DNA of 64,000 bases from Acinetobacter sp. BY419 (GTDB lineage Bacteria > Pseudomonadota > Gammaproteobacteria > Pseudomonadales > Moraxellaceae), in contig NZ_JAGFXZ010000003.1 of assembly GCF_019038395.1 (NCBI RefSeq), positions 1 to 64,000 on the forward strand, written 5' to 3'. The notes below the pieces were generated by a model. That model saw nothing but the letters and a program-made list of their open reading frames with translations, searched no databases and had not been told where the DNA came from. Below, piece by piece: positions 16,814-26,924 of this stretch. The position numbers and the translations under genes are program-made. The number at the start of each line of letters is the position of its first letter. Position 1 is the stretch's first letter.

Positions 16814-18295
16814 TTAATGGCTCGACTGCGGTAGTTCAGTGACTAGTCGCAAAGATACAGATAACTCGTCTAACTGAAAATGGGGTCTCAAAAAGACCAC
16901 AGATTTGTAGTGTCCAGGCTCAGCTGGATTTTCTACAACTTTGATAGACGCTTCACGTAGTGGATACTGTGCTTTAGCCTCCTGTGAAGCGCCATCATCC
17001 AAGAGTACATAATGAGACAGCCAGTCATTTAGAAATGCTTCGACATTTCCTGCGGATGCAAAGCTTCCTACCTTATCTCGCATCATTGCCTTTAAATAAT
17101 GCGCGATTCGTGAGACTGCCATAATGTACTGAATCTGACAGGATAATGCAGAATTGGTATTGGCAATCTCATTATTATATTTCTTTGGTTTTTGAGTAGA
17201 TTGGGCACCAAAGAACACCGCATAATCGGTATTTTTACAATGTACTAATGGAATAAAGCCAAGATCGCTGAGTTCCTTTTCACGACGATCCGTAATTGCA
17301 ATTTCAGTCGGACATTTAAAGATGATTTCCCCATCATTGGTTTTAAAAGTATGCACTGGTAGACCTTCGACCAAACCGCCACCCTCGACCCCACGAATTG
17401 CAGCACACCAGCCATGCATATCAAAAGCATTGGTTAAACGGGTACCCAAAGCATAAGCGGCATTCATCCACAGATATTCATTGTGATTTTCACCTGAAAC
17501 ATCTTCCACGTAGTTAAAGCCTGCTGTCGTACTTCCCTCTTTAGGATGATAAGGTAAACGTCCCAATACTCGCGGAATGGTCAATGCCACATAACGAGCA
17601 TCATCACTTTCCCGGAATGAGCGCCATTGTACATATTCAGCTGTTTCAAAAATTTTGGAAACATCACGTGGTCGATCGATATCGGTAAAAGCTTCCAACC
17701 CGAACATAGAAGGACTTGCAGCTGAAAGAAACGGTGCATGGGCCGCTGCCGCTACATGTGAAATTTGCTCAAGTAAATATAGATCTGACGGTGTCCGATC
17801 GAACTCAAAGTCACCAATGAGGGTTGCATAAGGCGCGCCACCAAAAGAACCATATTCTTCTTCATAGATTTTTTTGAATAGAGTACTTTGATCAAAGTCG
17901 CTTGCACTTTGAAAATCTTTAATCAGTTCTTTTTTAGTCGTATTCAGCATACGAATCTTGATTAAAGAATGTGATGGTGTTTCCTGACAAAAGTAGTACA
18001 GCCCTCGCCAGGTGGACTCGACTTTCTGAAACTGCTCATGATGCATGATCTTGCTCAGCTGGGCAGAAATAAGCGCATCAATTTCGGCAATGCGTTTATC
18101 TAAAGCAAGGGTAATATTGTCAGAGACAATAACGGTACCGGCCATGACTTCTTTCGCCAATTCACCAATTAGACTTTTGGCACGATCGTGTTCCTCTACT
18201 GATCGCGCAATCCGACTACGTTCAACGATAGAATCCAGAACTGAGTATTCTTCAATAGCAATATGTGTGGTAGTTGCAGCATCAGAATGATTCAT
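16814..18295 (-). CDS. tssC: T6SS contractile sheath large subunit TssC (VipB)
   Basis: A TssC/VipB/ImpC-family protein of 493 aa from the preferred ATG at 18295 (MNHSDAATTTH). That ATG has GGAGG 7 bases upstream and overlaps the end of tssB by 14 bases. A GTG at 18310 would add five residues but lacks such a site. Motifs include the segment WRGLYYFCQETPSHSLIKIR, LYEEEYGSFGGAPY-like sequence and GDFEFDRTP, then LGRLPYHP and a conserved C-terminal half. With TssB it forms the cytoplasmic sheath whose contraction drives injection. Confidence 0.96.
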   Translation of the reverse strand: MNHSDAATTTHIAIEEYSVLDSIVERSRIARSVEEHDRAKSLIGELAKEVMAGTVIVSDNITLALDKRIAEIDALISAQLSKIMHHEQFQKVESTWRGLYYFCQETPSHSLIKIRMLNTTKKELIKDFQSASDFDQSTLFKKIYEEEYGSFGGAPYATLIGDFEFDRTPSDLYLLEQISHVAAAAHAPFLSAASPSMFGLEAFTDIDRPRDVSKIFETAEYVQWRSFRESDDARYVALTIPRVLGRLPYHPKEGSTTAGFNYVEDVSGENHNEYLWMNAAYALGTRLTNAFDMHGWCAAIRGVEGGGLVEGLPVHTFKTNDGEIIFKCPTEIAITDRREKELSDLGFIPLVHCKNTDYAVFFGAQSTQKPKKYNNEIANTNSALSCQIQYIMAVSRIAHYLKAMMRDKVGSFASAGNVEAFLNDWLSHYVLLDDGASQEAKAQYPLREASIKVVENPAEPGHYKSVVFLRPHFQLDELSVSLRLVTELPQSSH

Positions 18296-18791
18296 TTTCT
18301 GCCTCCACACTCATTTTACGGATTTGGTCAGTATTCTTTAAAACATCATCCAGTAAATCTTCAAGACGTTCATTATTAGATATTTTATTACGTAAATCAG
18401 TTAAACGTTCCCGTGCTTCTACCAATTTTCGTAAAGGCTCTACTTGTTGGACAACCTGTTCCGGCCGGAAATCATTCATAGTATGGAAAACCAAATCCAA
18501 TGATATTTTTCCACCCTCTTCAGTCAAACTATTTTCCACCTGAAAACTGGCTCGTGGTGCAAGAGACTGCATTACCTCATCAATATTTTCCAGGTCTACA
18601 TTGATAAATTTTTTATCTTTAAGCTTGGTTTTTTCTAGTTCAGATGCTGCTGAAAAGTCGCCTAACACCCCTACTACAAAAGGTAATTCCTTAACTTCTC
18701 GGCCGTCACCTACCTCGACATCGTAGGTCAATTGCACACGGGGCGGTCGAATACGCTGTAATTTTTTTTGTACACTTTCACGCTTAGCCAT
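18282..18791 (-). CDS. tssB: T6SS contractile sheath small subunit TssB (VipA)
   Basis: A 169-aa TssB/VipA/ImpB-family protein. It contains the family start KKLQRIRPPRVQLTYDVEVG followed by KELPFVVGVLGDFSA, and a central FIPVDLENI-like motif (FINVDLENIDEVMQSLAPR). The C-terminal helices would carry the ClpV-binding region used in sheath disassembly. It is the second gene of the minus-strand operon, 14 bases after asaA, and its end overlaps tssC. Confidence 0.95.
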   Translation of the reverse strand: MAKRESVQKKLQRIRPPRVQLTYDVEVGDGREVKELPFVVGVLGDFSAASELEKTKLKDKKFINVDLENIDEVMQSLAPRASFQVENSLTEEGGKISLDLVFHTMNDFRPEQVVQQVEPLRKLVEARERLTDLRNKISNNERLEDLLDDVLKNTDQIRKMSVEAENESF

Positions 18792-18805
18792 TATGATTTT
18801 CCTTA

Positions 18806-19495
18806 TTAATTATTATTTAATGATCCAAATGGGTTGGTACTGGGACTGTGAGTTCGTGTACTGATACTTTCTGTTTTTTTACTACTGCTAACAGCCGTAT
18901 TCTTTTTTAGATTACTATTCGATGTTTTATTTTGACTTAGGTTTCGTTTTATTGGACTATTTGGTTTACTTTTAGCTTTTTTTTCTCTTGAATTCATCGC
19001 CATTGTTAATGCAGATTCAGAAAATTTTGCTACAGGCTGTGCCAGATAAATATGTTCAGTCAGCAATTTAGCTTGTGGATAGGTAGAGTTATTTAGGGCA
19101 CGGACTTCTGTACTACGCATTTGTTCCAGGCTTTGAGAAGATATCCCGATTCCTGCCAGGAATTTCAGATCGGTTAAATCCTGATGAGTGTAATTTTGCT
19201 GATTTAATTGCTCGATTAAATTCAGGGCTTTCAGATGATTACCTACTTCAATATAACGTTTGGCAATTTGGGTAGACAATTGCTGCTGAAACTGAATACT
19301 TTTTTTTGCTGGCTTGTCACATAATCGCTGGTATAAATCAATGACCGTTAAATCAGTATCATTTTTTGCCTGTGGATAGCTCTTTATACATGATTTTTTT
19401 AATTCTGCTGCATGAATTTGAGCAAAACATAGCTGTACCATCCCTGAGATGAGCAATACAATAAAACCTAGAATATTTTTCAAAATGAGCCTCAA
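18806..19495 (-). CDS. asaA: Periplasmic T6SS accessory protein AsaA
   Basis: A 229-aa protein, first gene of the minus arm just upstream of tssB, where asaA lies in Acinetobacter. It has an N-terminal signal peptide (about residues 8-25, LGFIVLLISGMVQLCFA) and helical repeat-like sequence (residues about 45-150) that could be TPR- or Sel1-like. The Ser/Lys/Asn-rich tail is low in complexity and likely disordered. AsaA of A. baumannii has been described as a periplasmic protein that interacts with TssM and is needed for assembly, perhaps compensating for the missing TssJ. Assignment here depends on position, length and topology. Confidence 0.75.
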   Translation of the reverse strand: MRLILKNILGFIVLLISGMVQLCFAQIHAAELKKSCIKSYPQAKNDTDLTVIDLYQRLCDKPAKKSIQFQQQLSTQIAKRYIEVGNHLKALNLIEQLNQQNYTHQDLTDLKFLAGIGISSQSLEQMRSTEVRALNNSTYPQAKLLTEHIYLAQPVAKFSESALTMAMNSREKKAKSKPNSPIKRNLSQNKTSNSNLKKNTAVSSSKKTESISTRTHSPSTNPFGSLNNN

Positions 19496-19830
19496 TTTTA
19501 GTTATTATTTTATATTTTTATAGTCAAAAGGATTTTTCTATTTTTATAATTTGAAAATCTTGTTACGGATTTAACAAAAAATGATCACAGGAAGTCAATA
19601 CAAAATTGAGTTTTAGTTAAAAATTTTATGTAATTTCACAAATAATGAGTTTCCGACCAATGAATACAGACTTTTGGGGAATTCTGGTTAGAATATGCCA
19701 AAAATATTGAGCTAAAGTATTTTGATAGCTCACAGAGAAATTTGAATAAATAAAAAATAAACCTAATAATAATAAATATATAGATATAAATTCTAAAAAT
19801 ATCAGGCTATATATTCTCAGAGAGAAAAAT
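19496..19830. promoter_or_regulatory. Divergent T6SS promoter region with a dyad
   Basis: This 335-bp AT-rich gap separates the two divergent T6SS arms and holds no gene. It contains a perfect 7-bp inverted repeat, TGAGCTA (19708-19714) and TAGCTCA (19726-19732), with an 11-base spacer. A plausible sigma70 promoter toward tssH is TTGAAT (19742-19747), 17-base spacer, AATAAT (19765-19770). AGAGAG before the ATG at 19831 is the ribosome-binding site. The dyad is 10 bases upstream of the -35 box, so it could be a regulator site; this is inferred, not known. Confidence 0.45.
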
Positions 19831-22497
19831 ATGAGTAATTTAAAAATTTTGATTACGAAATTATCTGAACATGCACGCCTATGCCTTGAAAAATCGGCGA
19901 ACTCCTGCATTAAAAATCAAAATTATGAAATCGAAATTGAGCATTTTTTCTTAGAATTACTACAGCAACCCGCCTTGAATGACCTCAAATTATTGCTTAA
20001 AAAATATAAAATTGCGGAAGATGATTTAATCAATGATCTGAATCAGAGCATTCAGCAAATGAATAAAGGCAATTCTCGCACGCCTATCTTTGCCAACTCC
20101 ATTATTCGTGCATTAGAACATGCCTGGCTTTTAGCTTCTACAGAGCAAAACCCGATGATCCGAAGCGGGCACTTACTGGTTGCCCTGCTCACTGCGCCTG
20201 ATCTATATCAAATGTCGATCCGTGCTTCCACTTTGTTTGAGCGGCTCCCAATTGATCGTCTAAAACACCAATTTTCTGAGCTCTGTGAGCAGAGTATTGA
20301 GAAGCCAAGCCATCCTAGACTCAATGCAATAAAAGAAGATTTATCTAACTCGCAGCCTAAATCAAATAAAACACCTGCCCTTGATCAATACACCATTAAT
20401 CTGACTGAAAAAGCACGTCAAGGCCAAATAGACCCGGTAATTGGTCGTGAGTTTGAAATCCGTTTAATGCTGGATATCCTGCTGCGCCGTCGCCAGAATA
20501 ATCCAATACTTACTGGCGAGCCAGGAGTCGGCAAGACTGCAGTGGTAGAGGGACTGGCACTGAAAATTGTAAGCTATCAGGTACCTGATGCACTCAAAAA
20601 TGTAGAACTCCATGTATTGGATATGGGCTTATTACAAGCAGGTGCCAGTGTAAAGGGTGAATTTGAGAATCGCCTGAAATACATCATTCAAGAAGTTCAG
20701 TCCTGCAGTCATCCTATTATCCTGTTTATTGATGAAGCACATACGCTGATTGGTGCAGGTGGTCAGGCCGGTCAAAATGATGCAGCGAATCTGTTAAAAC
20801 CAGCATTAGCACGGGGTGAACTGCGTACTATCGCTGCGACCACTTGGGCAGAGTATAAGCAATATTTTGAAAAAGATGCTGCACTTAGCCGCCGTTTCCA
20901 AGTGATAAAAGTAGAGGAACCGACTGAAGAAGCCGCCATCGATATGTTACGCGCCATGATTCCAGTAATGACTCAACATTTTCAGTTACAGATTGATGAC
21001 GAAGCAATTACTGCCGCGGTATGTAACTCACATCGTTATATCAGTGGGCGGCAATTACCGGACAAGGCCATTAGTATCATGGATACAGCTGCTGCACGAG
21101 TCGTCTTGAGCCAAAGTACACAACCCGCCAAGTTAGACCAGTTACAGGCACAGCTGCATAATTCACGGATAGAACAAGAAATCTTAAGTCTGGAGCATCA
21201 AAATTTTCCGATTCATCAACCACGTTTAATTGAATTATCAGAGAATATTTCAAATTTTGAACAAGAGATTGCTCAAGTAGATCAGCAATGGCAACAAGAA
21301 CTTCAACTGGTTCAGGAAATAAAGTTTTTACAAACTCAATCGGAAAAAATTGAAAATCAGAATCAAATTAAAATATTACGTCAACGTTTAAAAAAAATTC
21401 AGGCTAAAAATCCATTTGTATTTGAACGGGTAACTGCCCCTATGATTCATCAAATCATTTCTGACTGGACCGGAATTCCGGTAGGTCAAATGATGAATGA
21501 TGAAATCCGACAGATATTAACGCTACAAGATAAATTATCGCAGCGTGTTATGGGTCAGGACTTTGCGCTGCATCAATTGGTGAAAGGTATTAAGACATCT
21601 AAAGCAAAACTGGATGATCCGAATAAACCGCAAGGTGTGTTTCTGTTGCTCGGCCCAAGCGGTGTGGGGAAAACTGAAACTGCCCTCGCCTTGGCTCAGG
21701 AGTTGTATGGAGGCGAGTCGCATCTGATCACGATGAATATGTCGGAATATCAGGAAGCGCATACCGTATCGTCCTTGAAAGGTGCACCTCCAGGTTACAT
21801 CGGTTATGGTCAGGGAGGTGTTTTGACTGAAGCGGTACGCCGTAATCCTTATAGTGTGGTTTTATTGGACGAAATTGAAAAAGCTCATCGTGATGTGCAA
21901 GAATTATTTTATCAGGTCTTTGATAAAGGAATGCTGGAAGATGGCGAAGGCCGTATGATTGATTTTAAAAATACGACTATCCTTTTGACCTCAAATGTCG
22001 GCTCTAGTGCCATTATGCAGGCTTGTGTAAATCAGCCAGTCGAAAACTGGCCGGATGCAAATAGCTTAATTGAACAGCTCAAACCCAGTTTATATCAGCA
22101 ATTTAAACCCGCATTTTTAGGGCGTATGCAGGTTGTGCCTTATTACCCTCTACACGATGATCTATTGATCCAGATCATTCAGCATAAGCTGGAGAAAATC
22201 ACCCAACGTATTCAGCAGCAATATGCCATACAGGTTACTTATAGTGAGGAATTGCTTGATCTATTACTCAGCCGATGTACAGAAGTAGATAGTGGTGCAC
22301 GCAATATAGATCATATTTTAAATTCTTCGGTATTGCCTGCTTTGGCCACAGAAATATTGATAGCCATGAGTGAGGAAAAGCTCCCTAAACTGATTCATAT
22401 CAGTATCAAGAATGATGAGATTTTTTATAGCGTAGATCCAGAAGTGGAAACAGTCAAAAAAGTGCGTTCTAAAAGACATAAAGCAGATGCTGTCTAG
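19831..22497 (+). CDS. tssH: T6SS sheath-recycling ATPase TssH (ClpV)
   Basis: An 888-aa ClpB/Hsp100-like AAA+ ATPase. The Clp N-domain spans about residues 1-150. The first AAA domain has Walker A GEPGVGKT (229-236) and Walker B FIDEAH (299-304); a middle coiled coil spans about 410-540; and the second AAA domain has GPSGVGKT (608-615) and the segment [18 protein letters not shown]. ClpV disassembles contracted TssBC sheaths so that subunits can be reused. It is the first gene of the plus-strand arm. It is distinct from the clpA fragment at the end of the window, being full-length and T6SS-linked. Confidence 0.96.
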   Translation: MSNLKILITKLSEHARLCLEKSANSCIKNQNYEIEIEHFFLELLQQPALNDLKLLLKKYKIAEDDLINDLNQSIQQMNKGNSRTPIFANSIIRALEHAWLLASTEQNPMIRSGHLLVALLTAPDLYQMSIRASTLFERLPIDRLKHQFSELCEQSIEKPSHPRLNAIKEDLSNSQPKSNKTPALDQYTINLTEKARQGQIDPVIGREFEIRLMLDILLRRRQNNPILTGEPGVGKTAVVEGLALKIVSYQVPDALKNVELHVLDMGLLQAGASVKGEFENRLKYIIQEVQSCSHPIILFIDEAHTLIGAGGQAGQNDAANLLKPALARGELRTIAATTWAEYKQYFEKDAALSRRFQVIKVEEPTEEAAIDMLRAMIPVMTQHFQLQIDDEAITAAVCNSHRYISGRQLPDKAISIMDTAAARVVLSQSTQPAKLDQLQAQLHNSRIEQEILSLEHQNFPIHQPRLIELSENISNFEQEIAQVDQQWQQELQLVQEIKFLQTQSEKIENQNQIKILRQRLKKIQAKNPFVFERVTAPMIHQIISDWTGIPVGQMMNDEIRQILTLQDKLSQRVMGQDFALHQLVKGIKTSKAKLDDPNKPQGVFLLLGPSGVGKTETALALAQELYGGESHLITMNMSEYQEAHTVSSLKGAPPGYIGYGQGGVLTEAVRRNPYSVVLLDEIEKAHRDVQELFYQVFDKGMLEDGEGRMIDFKNTTILLTSNVGSSAIMQACVNQPVENWPDANSLIEQLKPSLYQQFKPAFLGRMQVVPYYPLHDDLLIQIIQHKLEKITQRIQQQYAIQVTYSEELLDLLLSRCTEVDSGARNIDHILNSSVLPALATEILIAMSEEKLPKLIHISIKNDEIFYSVDPEVETVKKVRSKRHKADAV

Positions 22498-22548
22498 TTG
22501 CAGAAAAATAAAGCCAAAAACAAATAAAATATAATACTGGGAATAAAA

Positions 22549-23643
22549 ATGAGTCTGGAATTTGAATATTTATTGAAAGGCATTTCAGTCGATCAGCCTT
22601 GTGGCGTGGATTGTTCATTTTCGAGTGATTTTCATGTAATTAAAAAGGCAAAAACTCGAGATGATCCTTTATTGGATCAGGGTGATTGGATCTCTGAACC
22701 GAAACAGGCCGATTGGCAACTTGTACATGACAAAACAATCGAATTATTAAGTGAAAAAACCAAGGATATTCGATTGTATACCTGGCTCATAGAAGCCTGG
22801 AGTCATCTCTATGGTTTTGAAGGGATTGCTCGAGGATTAGAGTTGACCAAGGAAAGTTTAGAACGTTACTGGTTAACATTACATCCTCAAATCGAAGAGG
22901 ATGATCTTGATCAGCGTTTGGGGTTATTACAAGGCTTAATTGTGCAATTGCCAACTCTGATAAAACAGGTACCTTTAGTCAGCTCTACACCCTTTTATAG
23001 TTTAGGCGATTATGAGGCATTCTTACATCAGCGCAATACACAGCTAAAACAGCAGCAAGATGACTACTCTGAAAATAATGCTGTTCAGGACTTGGAGTCT
23101 TTTGAACAATCGTTGCTGAAGACTCCAAAAATGATATTAAGCCAGAATGAACATTATCTTCAGGAGATCCATATTCAATGGCAGCACCTTAAAAATACTC
23201 TGGATCATTTATTAGGGCTTAATGCACCGAGTTTTTCGAGCACAGATTCTCAGCTTGAATTGATCTTTTTCAGTATCAAATGCATTTATAAAACAGATAC
23301 TTCTACGACGCTTGAGAGTCAGATAAATACACCCCAACCGCATACTCCCGAAATAATATTGATGAATACCTCGTCTGAAAATATTAAAAAATTTCAGCCT
23401 CAAGCCCAAAGCCATCTGGCCAACCGGCAACAGGCTATACAGTTATTACAAGACATTGCTCGATATTTTCAATCTCATGAACCGCATAGTCCGGTGAGCT
23501 ACATGCTGCAAAAGACAATTAAATGGAGCCAGATGCCACTACATGAATGGCTAGCTCAAGTGATCAAAAATGAGAATCCTGTAGAACATGTACATGAATT
23601 ACTGGGTGTACATACCAATGATGAAACCAAGACTGATTGGTAA
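22549..23643 (+). CDS. tssA: T6SS assembly protein TssA
   Basis: A 364-aa protein with an N-terminal ImpA domain (about residues 8-125). Family sequence includes the FEYLLKGISVDQPCG start, TKDIRLYTWLIEAW and ARGLELTKESLERYWLTLHP. TssA coordinates baseplate docking and tail-sheath extension, and in some systems caps the growing sheath. It starts 51 bases after tssH and is followed closely by tssK. The middle is variable; the C-terminal helices (SHEPHSPVSYMLQKTIKW) match a conserved motif of this family. Confidence 0.92.
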   Translation: MSLEFEYLLKGISVDQPCGVDCSFSSDFHVIKKAKTRDDPLLDQGDWISEPKQADWQLVHDKTIELLSEKTKDIRLYTWLIEAWSHLYGFEGIARGLELTKESLERYWLTLHPQIEEDDLDQRLGLLQGLIVQLPTLIKQVPLVSSTPFYSLGDYEAFLHQRNTQLKQQQDDYSENNAVQDLESFEQSLLKTPKMILSQNEHYLQEIHIQWQHLKNTLDHLLGLNAPSFSSTDSQLELIFFSIKCIYKTDTSTTLESQINTPQPHTPEIILMNTSSENIKKFQPQAQSHLANRQQAIQLLQDIARYFQSHEPHSPVSYMLQKTIKWSQMPLHEWLAQVIKNENPVEHVHELLGVHTNDETKTDW

Positions 23644-23651
23644 ATATTAAA

Positions 23652-25016
23652 ATGTTTAGAGCAGAAAAAGTATTGTGGGGTGAGGGTCTATTTTTAAGAC
23701 CACAACATTTTCAATTACAGGATGCCTATCACGAGCAACGCTTGAGTCATATGATTCGGGCAACATTTCTTTTTGCTCATGGGATACAGTCTATCCAGTT
23801 TGACGAAGCGCAATTCAATATGCAGATATTGGCATTGGGCAAAATTGAAATGATCTGGCAAGATGGTGAAATTTATCAGGCACCTGCACAGGATTTATTA
23901 CCAGAACCTGTACAACTAGATACTTTAAACCTGCGCGGAGAAATGCAGATTTATTTGGCTTTACCGATGCTACAACCAAATAAGCAAAATGTGAGCCATG
24001 CCGACAACACTCACGCTAGCCGCTATCACTCACATTTAATCTCAACGCATGATTTATTCACCGATGCTACGACAGCAGAGATCACCCTGTTACGCCGTCG
24101 AGCAGAATTTAAACTTTTTGAAGTTGGTGAAGAACCTCAACAGCATCTGGATGGCTATTTATATCTTCCGGTTGCTCAAATCAAAAGGCAAAGTTCGGGG
24201 CATTTTATTTTTGATCATAAGTTCATTCCTCCGATTCTGCATATTCAGGCCTGTGAATATCTGCAAGACAATTTAAAGCGAACCTTAAATATCATTCGAG
24301 CCAAGATTAAAACGATTCAGTCTAATAACCGTGAAAATGAACAGAAGCTAATTGAATTTCGTTCGGGGGATATTGTTTCTTTCTGGCTAGTAAATGCCCT
24401 AAATACTGCCCATGCGAACTTGAATCATATTTTGCAGTATCCACAAATTCATCCGGAACGGCTATATGCAGAACTTTTAAGACTGAGTGGCTCCTTACTT
24501 ACATTTTCAACGGCCTATGACATAGATCAATTACCCCAGTATCAGCATCATCATTTATATGACAGTTTCAATCAGCTGGATATTATCCTCAGAAATTTAC
24601 TCGATACGATCATCTCGAACCGTTATATCAGTGTCAGCTTAAACGAAACACGCCCATCCTACTGGATTGGGAGTCTCGAGAGCGACAAGATCAGCCACAA
24701 TACCCGGCTATATCTTGCTGTATCAAGTAGCATTATGTCCACACATGACCTCATTGCCTATATTCCAATCCGCTTTAAAGTCGGCAGCACTATAGATGTA
24801 GAACAACGTGTGGTTGCAGCCTTGCCTGCTATACCTGTCCAGCATCTCATACAGGTACCTACAGCAATTCCGGTGCGTTCCGGTGTTCATTATTTTGAAA
24901 TTGAATCAAATAATGAGATGTATCAGCGTATGCTGGACTCGGAATCGATTTGTGTTTATATCCCGAATGGTTTTCAGGATATCGCGATTGAACTCATTGC
25001 TGTCATGAATGGATAA
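23652..25016 (+). CDS. tssK: T6SS baseplate protein TssK
   Basis: A TssK/ImpJ/VasE-family protein, the trimeric adaptor between baseplate wedges and the TssLM membrane complex. The start MFRAEKVLWGEGLFLRPQHF is the universal family N-terminus, so the ATG at 23652 (454 aa) is preferred over a TTG at 23637 that overlaps tssA. Other family sequence includes AYHEQRLSHMIRA and the segment AVSSSIMSTHDLIAYIPIRF. It lies 8 bases after tssA and 8 bases before tssL, so the plus-arm genes are cotranscribed. Confidence 0.95.
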   Translation: MFRAEKVLWGEGLFLRPQHFQLQDAYHEQRLSHMIRATFLFAHGIQSIQFDEAQFNMQILALGKIEMIWQDGEIYQAPAQDLLPEPVQLDTLNLRGEMQIYLALPMLQPNKQNVSHADNTHASRYHSHLISTHDLFTDATTAEITLLRRRAEFKLFEVGEEPQQHLDGYLYLPVAQIKRQSSGHFIFDHKFIPPILHIQACEYLQDNLKRTLNIIRAKIKTIQSNNRENEQKLIEFRSGDIVSFWLVNALNTAHANLNHILQYPQIHPERLYAELLRLSGSLLTFSTAYDIDQLPQYQHHHLYDSFNQLDIILRNLLDTIISNRYISVSLNETRPSYWIGSLESDKISHNTRLYLAVSSSIMSTHDLIAYIPIRFKVGSTIDVEQRVVAALPAIPVQHLIQVPTAIPVRSGVHYFEIESNNEMYQRMLDSESICVYIPNGFQDIAIELIAVMNG

Positions 25017-25024
25017 AAATACAA

Positions 25025-25837
25025 ATGAATACAATCACTAACCATTCTCCTTCCCTGTTTGATGATGGTCAGATCGGAACCGGTTATACAGCTATGCAAT
25101 CTGTGGAAGCTCATCCTACCTCTATGAATAGTCTGGTAGAACTGCTGTATGAGGGTTTCTATATTGTTTTTCTGTTAAAGAATCATTATGTTCCAACAGA
25201 TATAGAAGCCTTCCGTGAAAAAATTCTGGAGATGTTAAAACGCTTTGAATATCAGGCAAGACAGATGCAATTTGCAGCCAAAGATATTCAAGATGCAGAA
25301 TATGCCTATTGCGCCTTAGTAGATGAAACAATTGTCACGCAGCAGGATGAGAGATTTTTTGATCTGAAAAATTTTTGGATGATAAGCCCCTTACAGTTAA
25401 GCCTGTTTGGTTCACAACTTGCCGGTTATCGGTTCTTTGAACACCTAGAAGAAATACAGCATAAAGATAAGCAGCGCATTGCAGTATTAGAGGTATATCA
25501 TTATTGCCTTTTATTGGGCTTTCATGGAAAGTATCGTATTGAATCTACTGAACATTTCAATAGCCTGATTGCTCGAGTTGGGGAGCAGATTGATTATCTC
25601 AAAGGTAAAAAAGCGACCTTTGCTCCTTTCTCGGCGCTTCCGGATCAGATTAAGCATATTATTCATCGAGAATTACCATTTTTCTGGATTCTGATTTTTT
25701 TACTGTTATTTGCCGTGATCAGCTTTGTGGCTTTTAAATATGCTTTGTCAACAGAACAGGCTGGCGTTTTTACTCAATATCAAAATCTGATCAGTACGCC
25801 TGCTGAACAAGCCTATATTACAATTCATTTACCCTGA
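25025..25837 (+). CDS. tssL: T6SS membrane protein TssL (DotU family)
   Basis: A 270-aa DotU-type inner-membrane protein with a single C-terminal transmembrane helix (about residues 218-242, FFWILIFLLLFAVISFVAF). The N-terminal cytoplasmic bundle contains family sequence such as YCALVDETIVTQ, SLFGSQLAGYRFFEHLE and LGFHGKYRI. TssL pairs with TssM and recruits the baseplate via TssK. No OmpA-type peptidoglycan-binding extension is present; TagN supplies that domain separately. Confidence 0.95.
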   Translation: MNTITNHSPSLFDDGQIGTGYTAMQSVEAHPTSMNSLVELLYEGFYIVFLLKNHYVPTDIEAFREKILEMLKRFEYQARQMQFAAKDIQDAEYAYCALVDETIVTQQDERFFDLKNFWMISPLQLSLFGSQLAGYRFFEHLEEIQHKDKQRIAVLEVYHYCLLLGFHGKYRIESTEHFNSLIARVGEQIDYLKGKKATFAPFSALPDQIKHIIHRELPFFWILIFLLLFAVISFVAFKYALSTEQAGVFTQYQNLISTPAEQAYITIHLP

Positions 25838-25961
25838 TTAGAATTTTCCAATAAATATAATGAACCCCGATAAAAATAAAGACTTAAAAATAACGCCGTT
25901 GGGTTAAATTGTATTAATAAAAAATTTAGATTGAATCCTCATTAGATCAATAATTTAACTT

Positions 25962-26909
25962 ATGATTTTTATTATATTGAGCAGTTTTATTATATTAAGT
26001 TTAGCTCTGCTATCTTACGAGTTGCGGTTCAGGATACAGGATGTATTTCTTGGTTTAATTCCACAAAGTAAACAACAATATACTCACGTAAAACAGTTTG
26101 TTCAGAAATTTCATCGGGCAGCATCACCTGAGCATATTCAGTCCGATTGGTATTTACAGCAATGGTGGATTTTGATTGCCAGCTTTACCTTATTTGGCAG
26201 TATTATGATGTTCACTTTTACTCAGCCCCTTACTGCGAGTAAGTTTGAATCTGAATATTTAAAGAAAGTTGATCCACAGATTTATGCATTATTAGATGGG
26301 CAAATATTAACGGCTCCGACTGAGGTCGATGAGCAGCTCATTATTGAAGCCTTGCAAGAAGAATCTTTAGCAAATCGTCCTGTAATTTCAGCGCAAAGCC
26401 TTAATTTAAATAATGAGGACATTCATATACCAGTCACTCATATACATCCAGATATCAGCACAGCAGACCGTAAATGGCATAAGATGAATCCACGCTTTAA
26501 ACAGCGCCTACTAGTGGTGTTTAAAATTATGCGAGAACAGCATGGTTATGACCTGGTTTTGCTCGAAGGTTATCGAAGTCCGGAAAGACAAAATTCTTTG
26601 GCAACAAACAGCAATATAACCAAGGCCAAAGGTTTTCAAAGCTATCATCAGTTTGGGTTGGCTGCAGATATTGCCTTTAAACGGAATGGAAAGGTCGTGA
26701 TCAGCGAACGTGATCCATGGGCCATGCGTGGTTATGAGTTGTATGGCCAGATTGCTGAATCAGTTGGTTTAACTTGGGGTGGTCGCTGGAAATCCATTAG
26801 GGATTTCGGACATACTGAATATCGTATGCCCGGTTTAAAGAAAACAGCTGAAATGGCGCATCAATTGATACATGAAGGTCAATTACAGGCACAGACATTT
26901 CAGCCTTAA
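25962..26909 (+). CDS. tagX: T6SS peptidoglycan L,D-endopeptidase TagX
   Basis: A 315-aa protein at the end of the plus arm, the position of tagX in Acinetobacter. Two hydrophobic segments (about residues 2-18 and 68-88) anchor it in the inner membrane, leaving a periplasmic M15/VanY-type peptidase domain. The zinc-site motif SYHQFGLAADIAF (His229, Asp236) and a later His284 (DFGHTEYR) match the family pattern SxHxxGxAxD...H. TagX is reported to cut peptidoglycan cross-links to allow T6SS assembly across the wall. It starts 124 bases after tssL, so a separate promoter is possible. Confidence 0.88.
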   Translation: MIFIILSSFIILSLALLSYELRFRIQDVFLGLIPQSKQQYTHVKQFVQKFHRAASPEHIQSDWYLQQWWILIASFTLFGSIMMFTFTQPLTASKFESEYLKKVDPQIYALLDGQILTAPTEVDEQLIIEALQEESLANRPVISAQSLNLNNEDIHIPVTHIHPDISTADRKWHKMNPRFKQRLLVVFKIMREQHGYDLVLLEGYRSPERQNSLATNSNITKAKGFQSYHQFGLAADIAFKRNGKVVISERDPWAMRGYELYGQIAESVGLTWGGRWKSIRDFGHTEYRMPGLKKTAEMAHQLIHEGQLQAQTFQP

Positions 26910-26924
26910 ACATAAAGTAGTGTG

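Noticed and set aside
5855..26909. Search for tssJ or vgrG in the T6SS arms
   Set aside because: No lipoprotein of the TssJ type and no VgrG-like gene was found; the only lipoprotein in the window (53634) is unrelated and far away.
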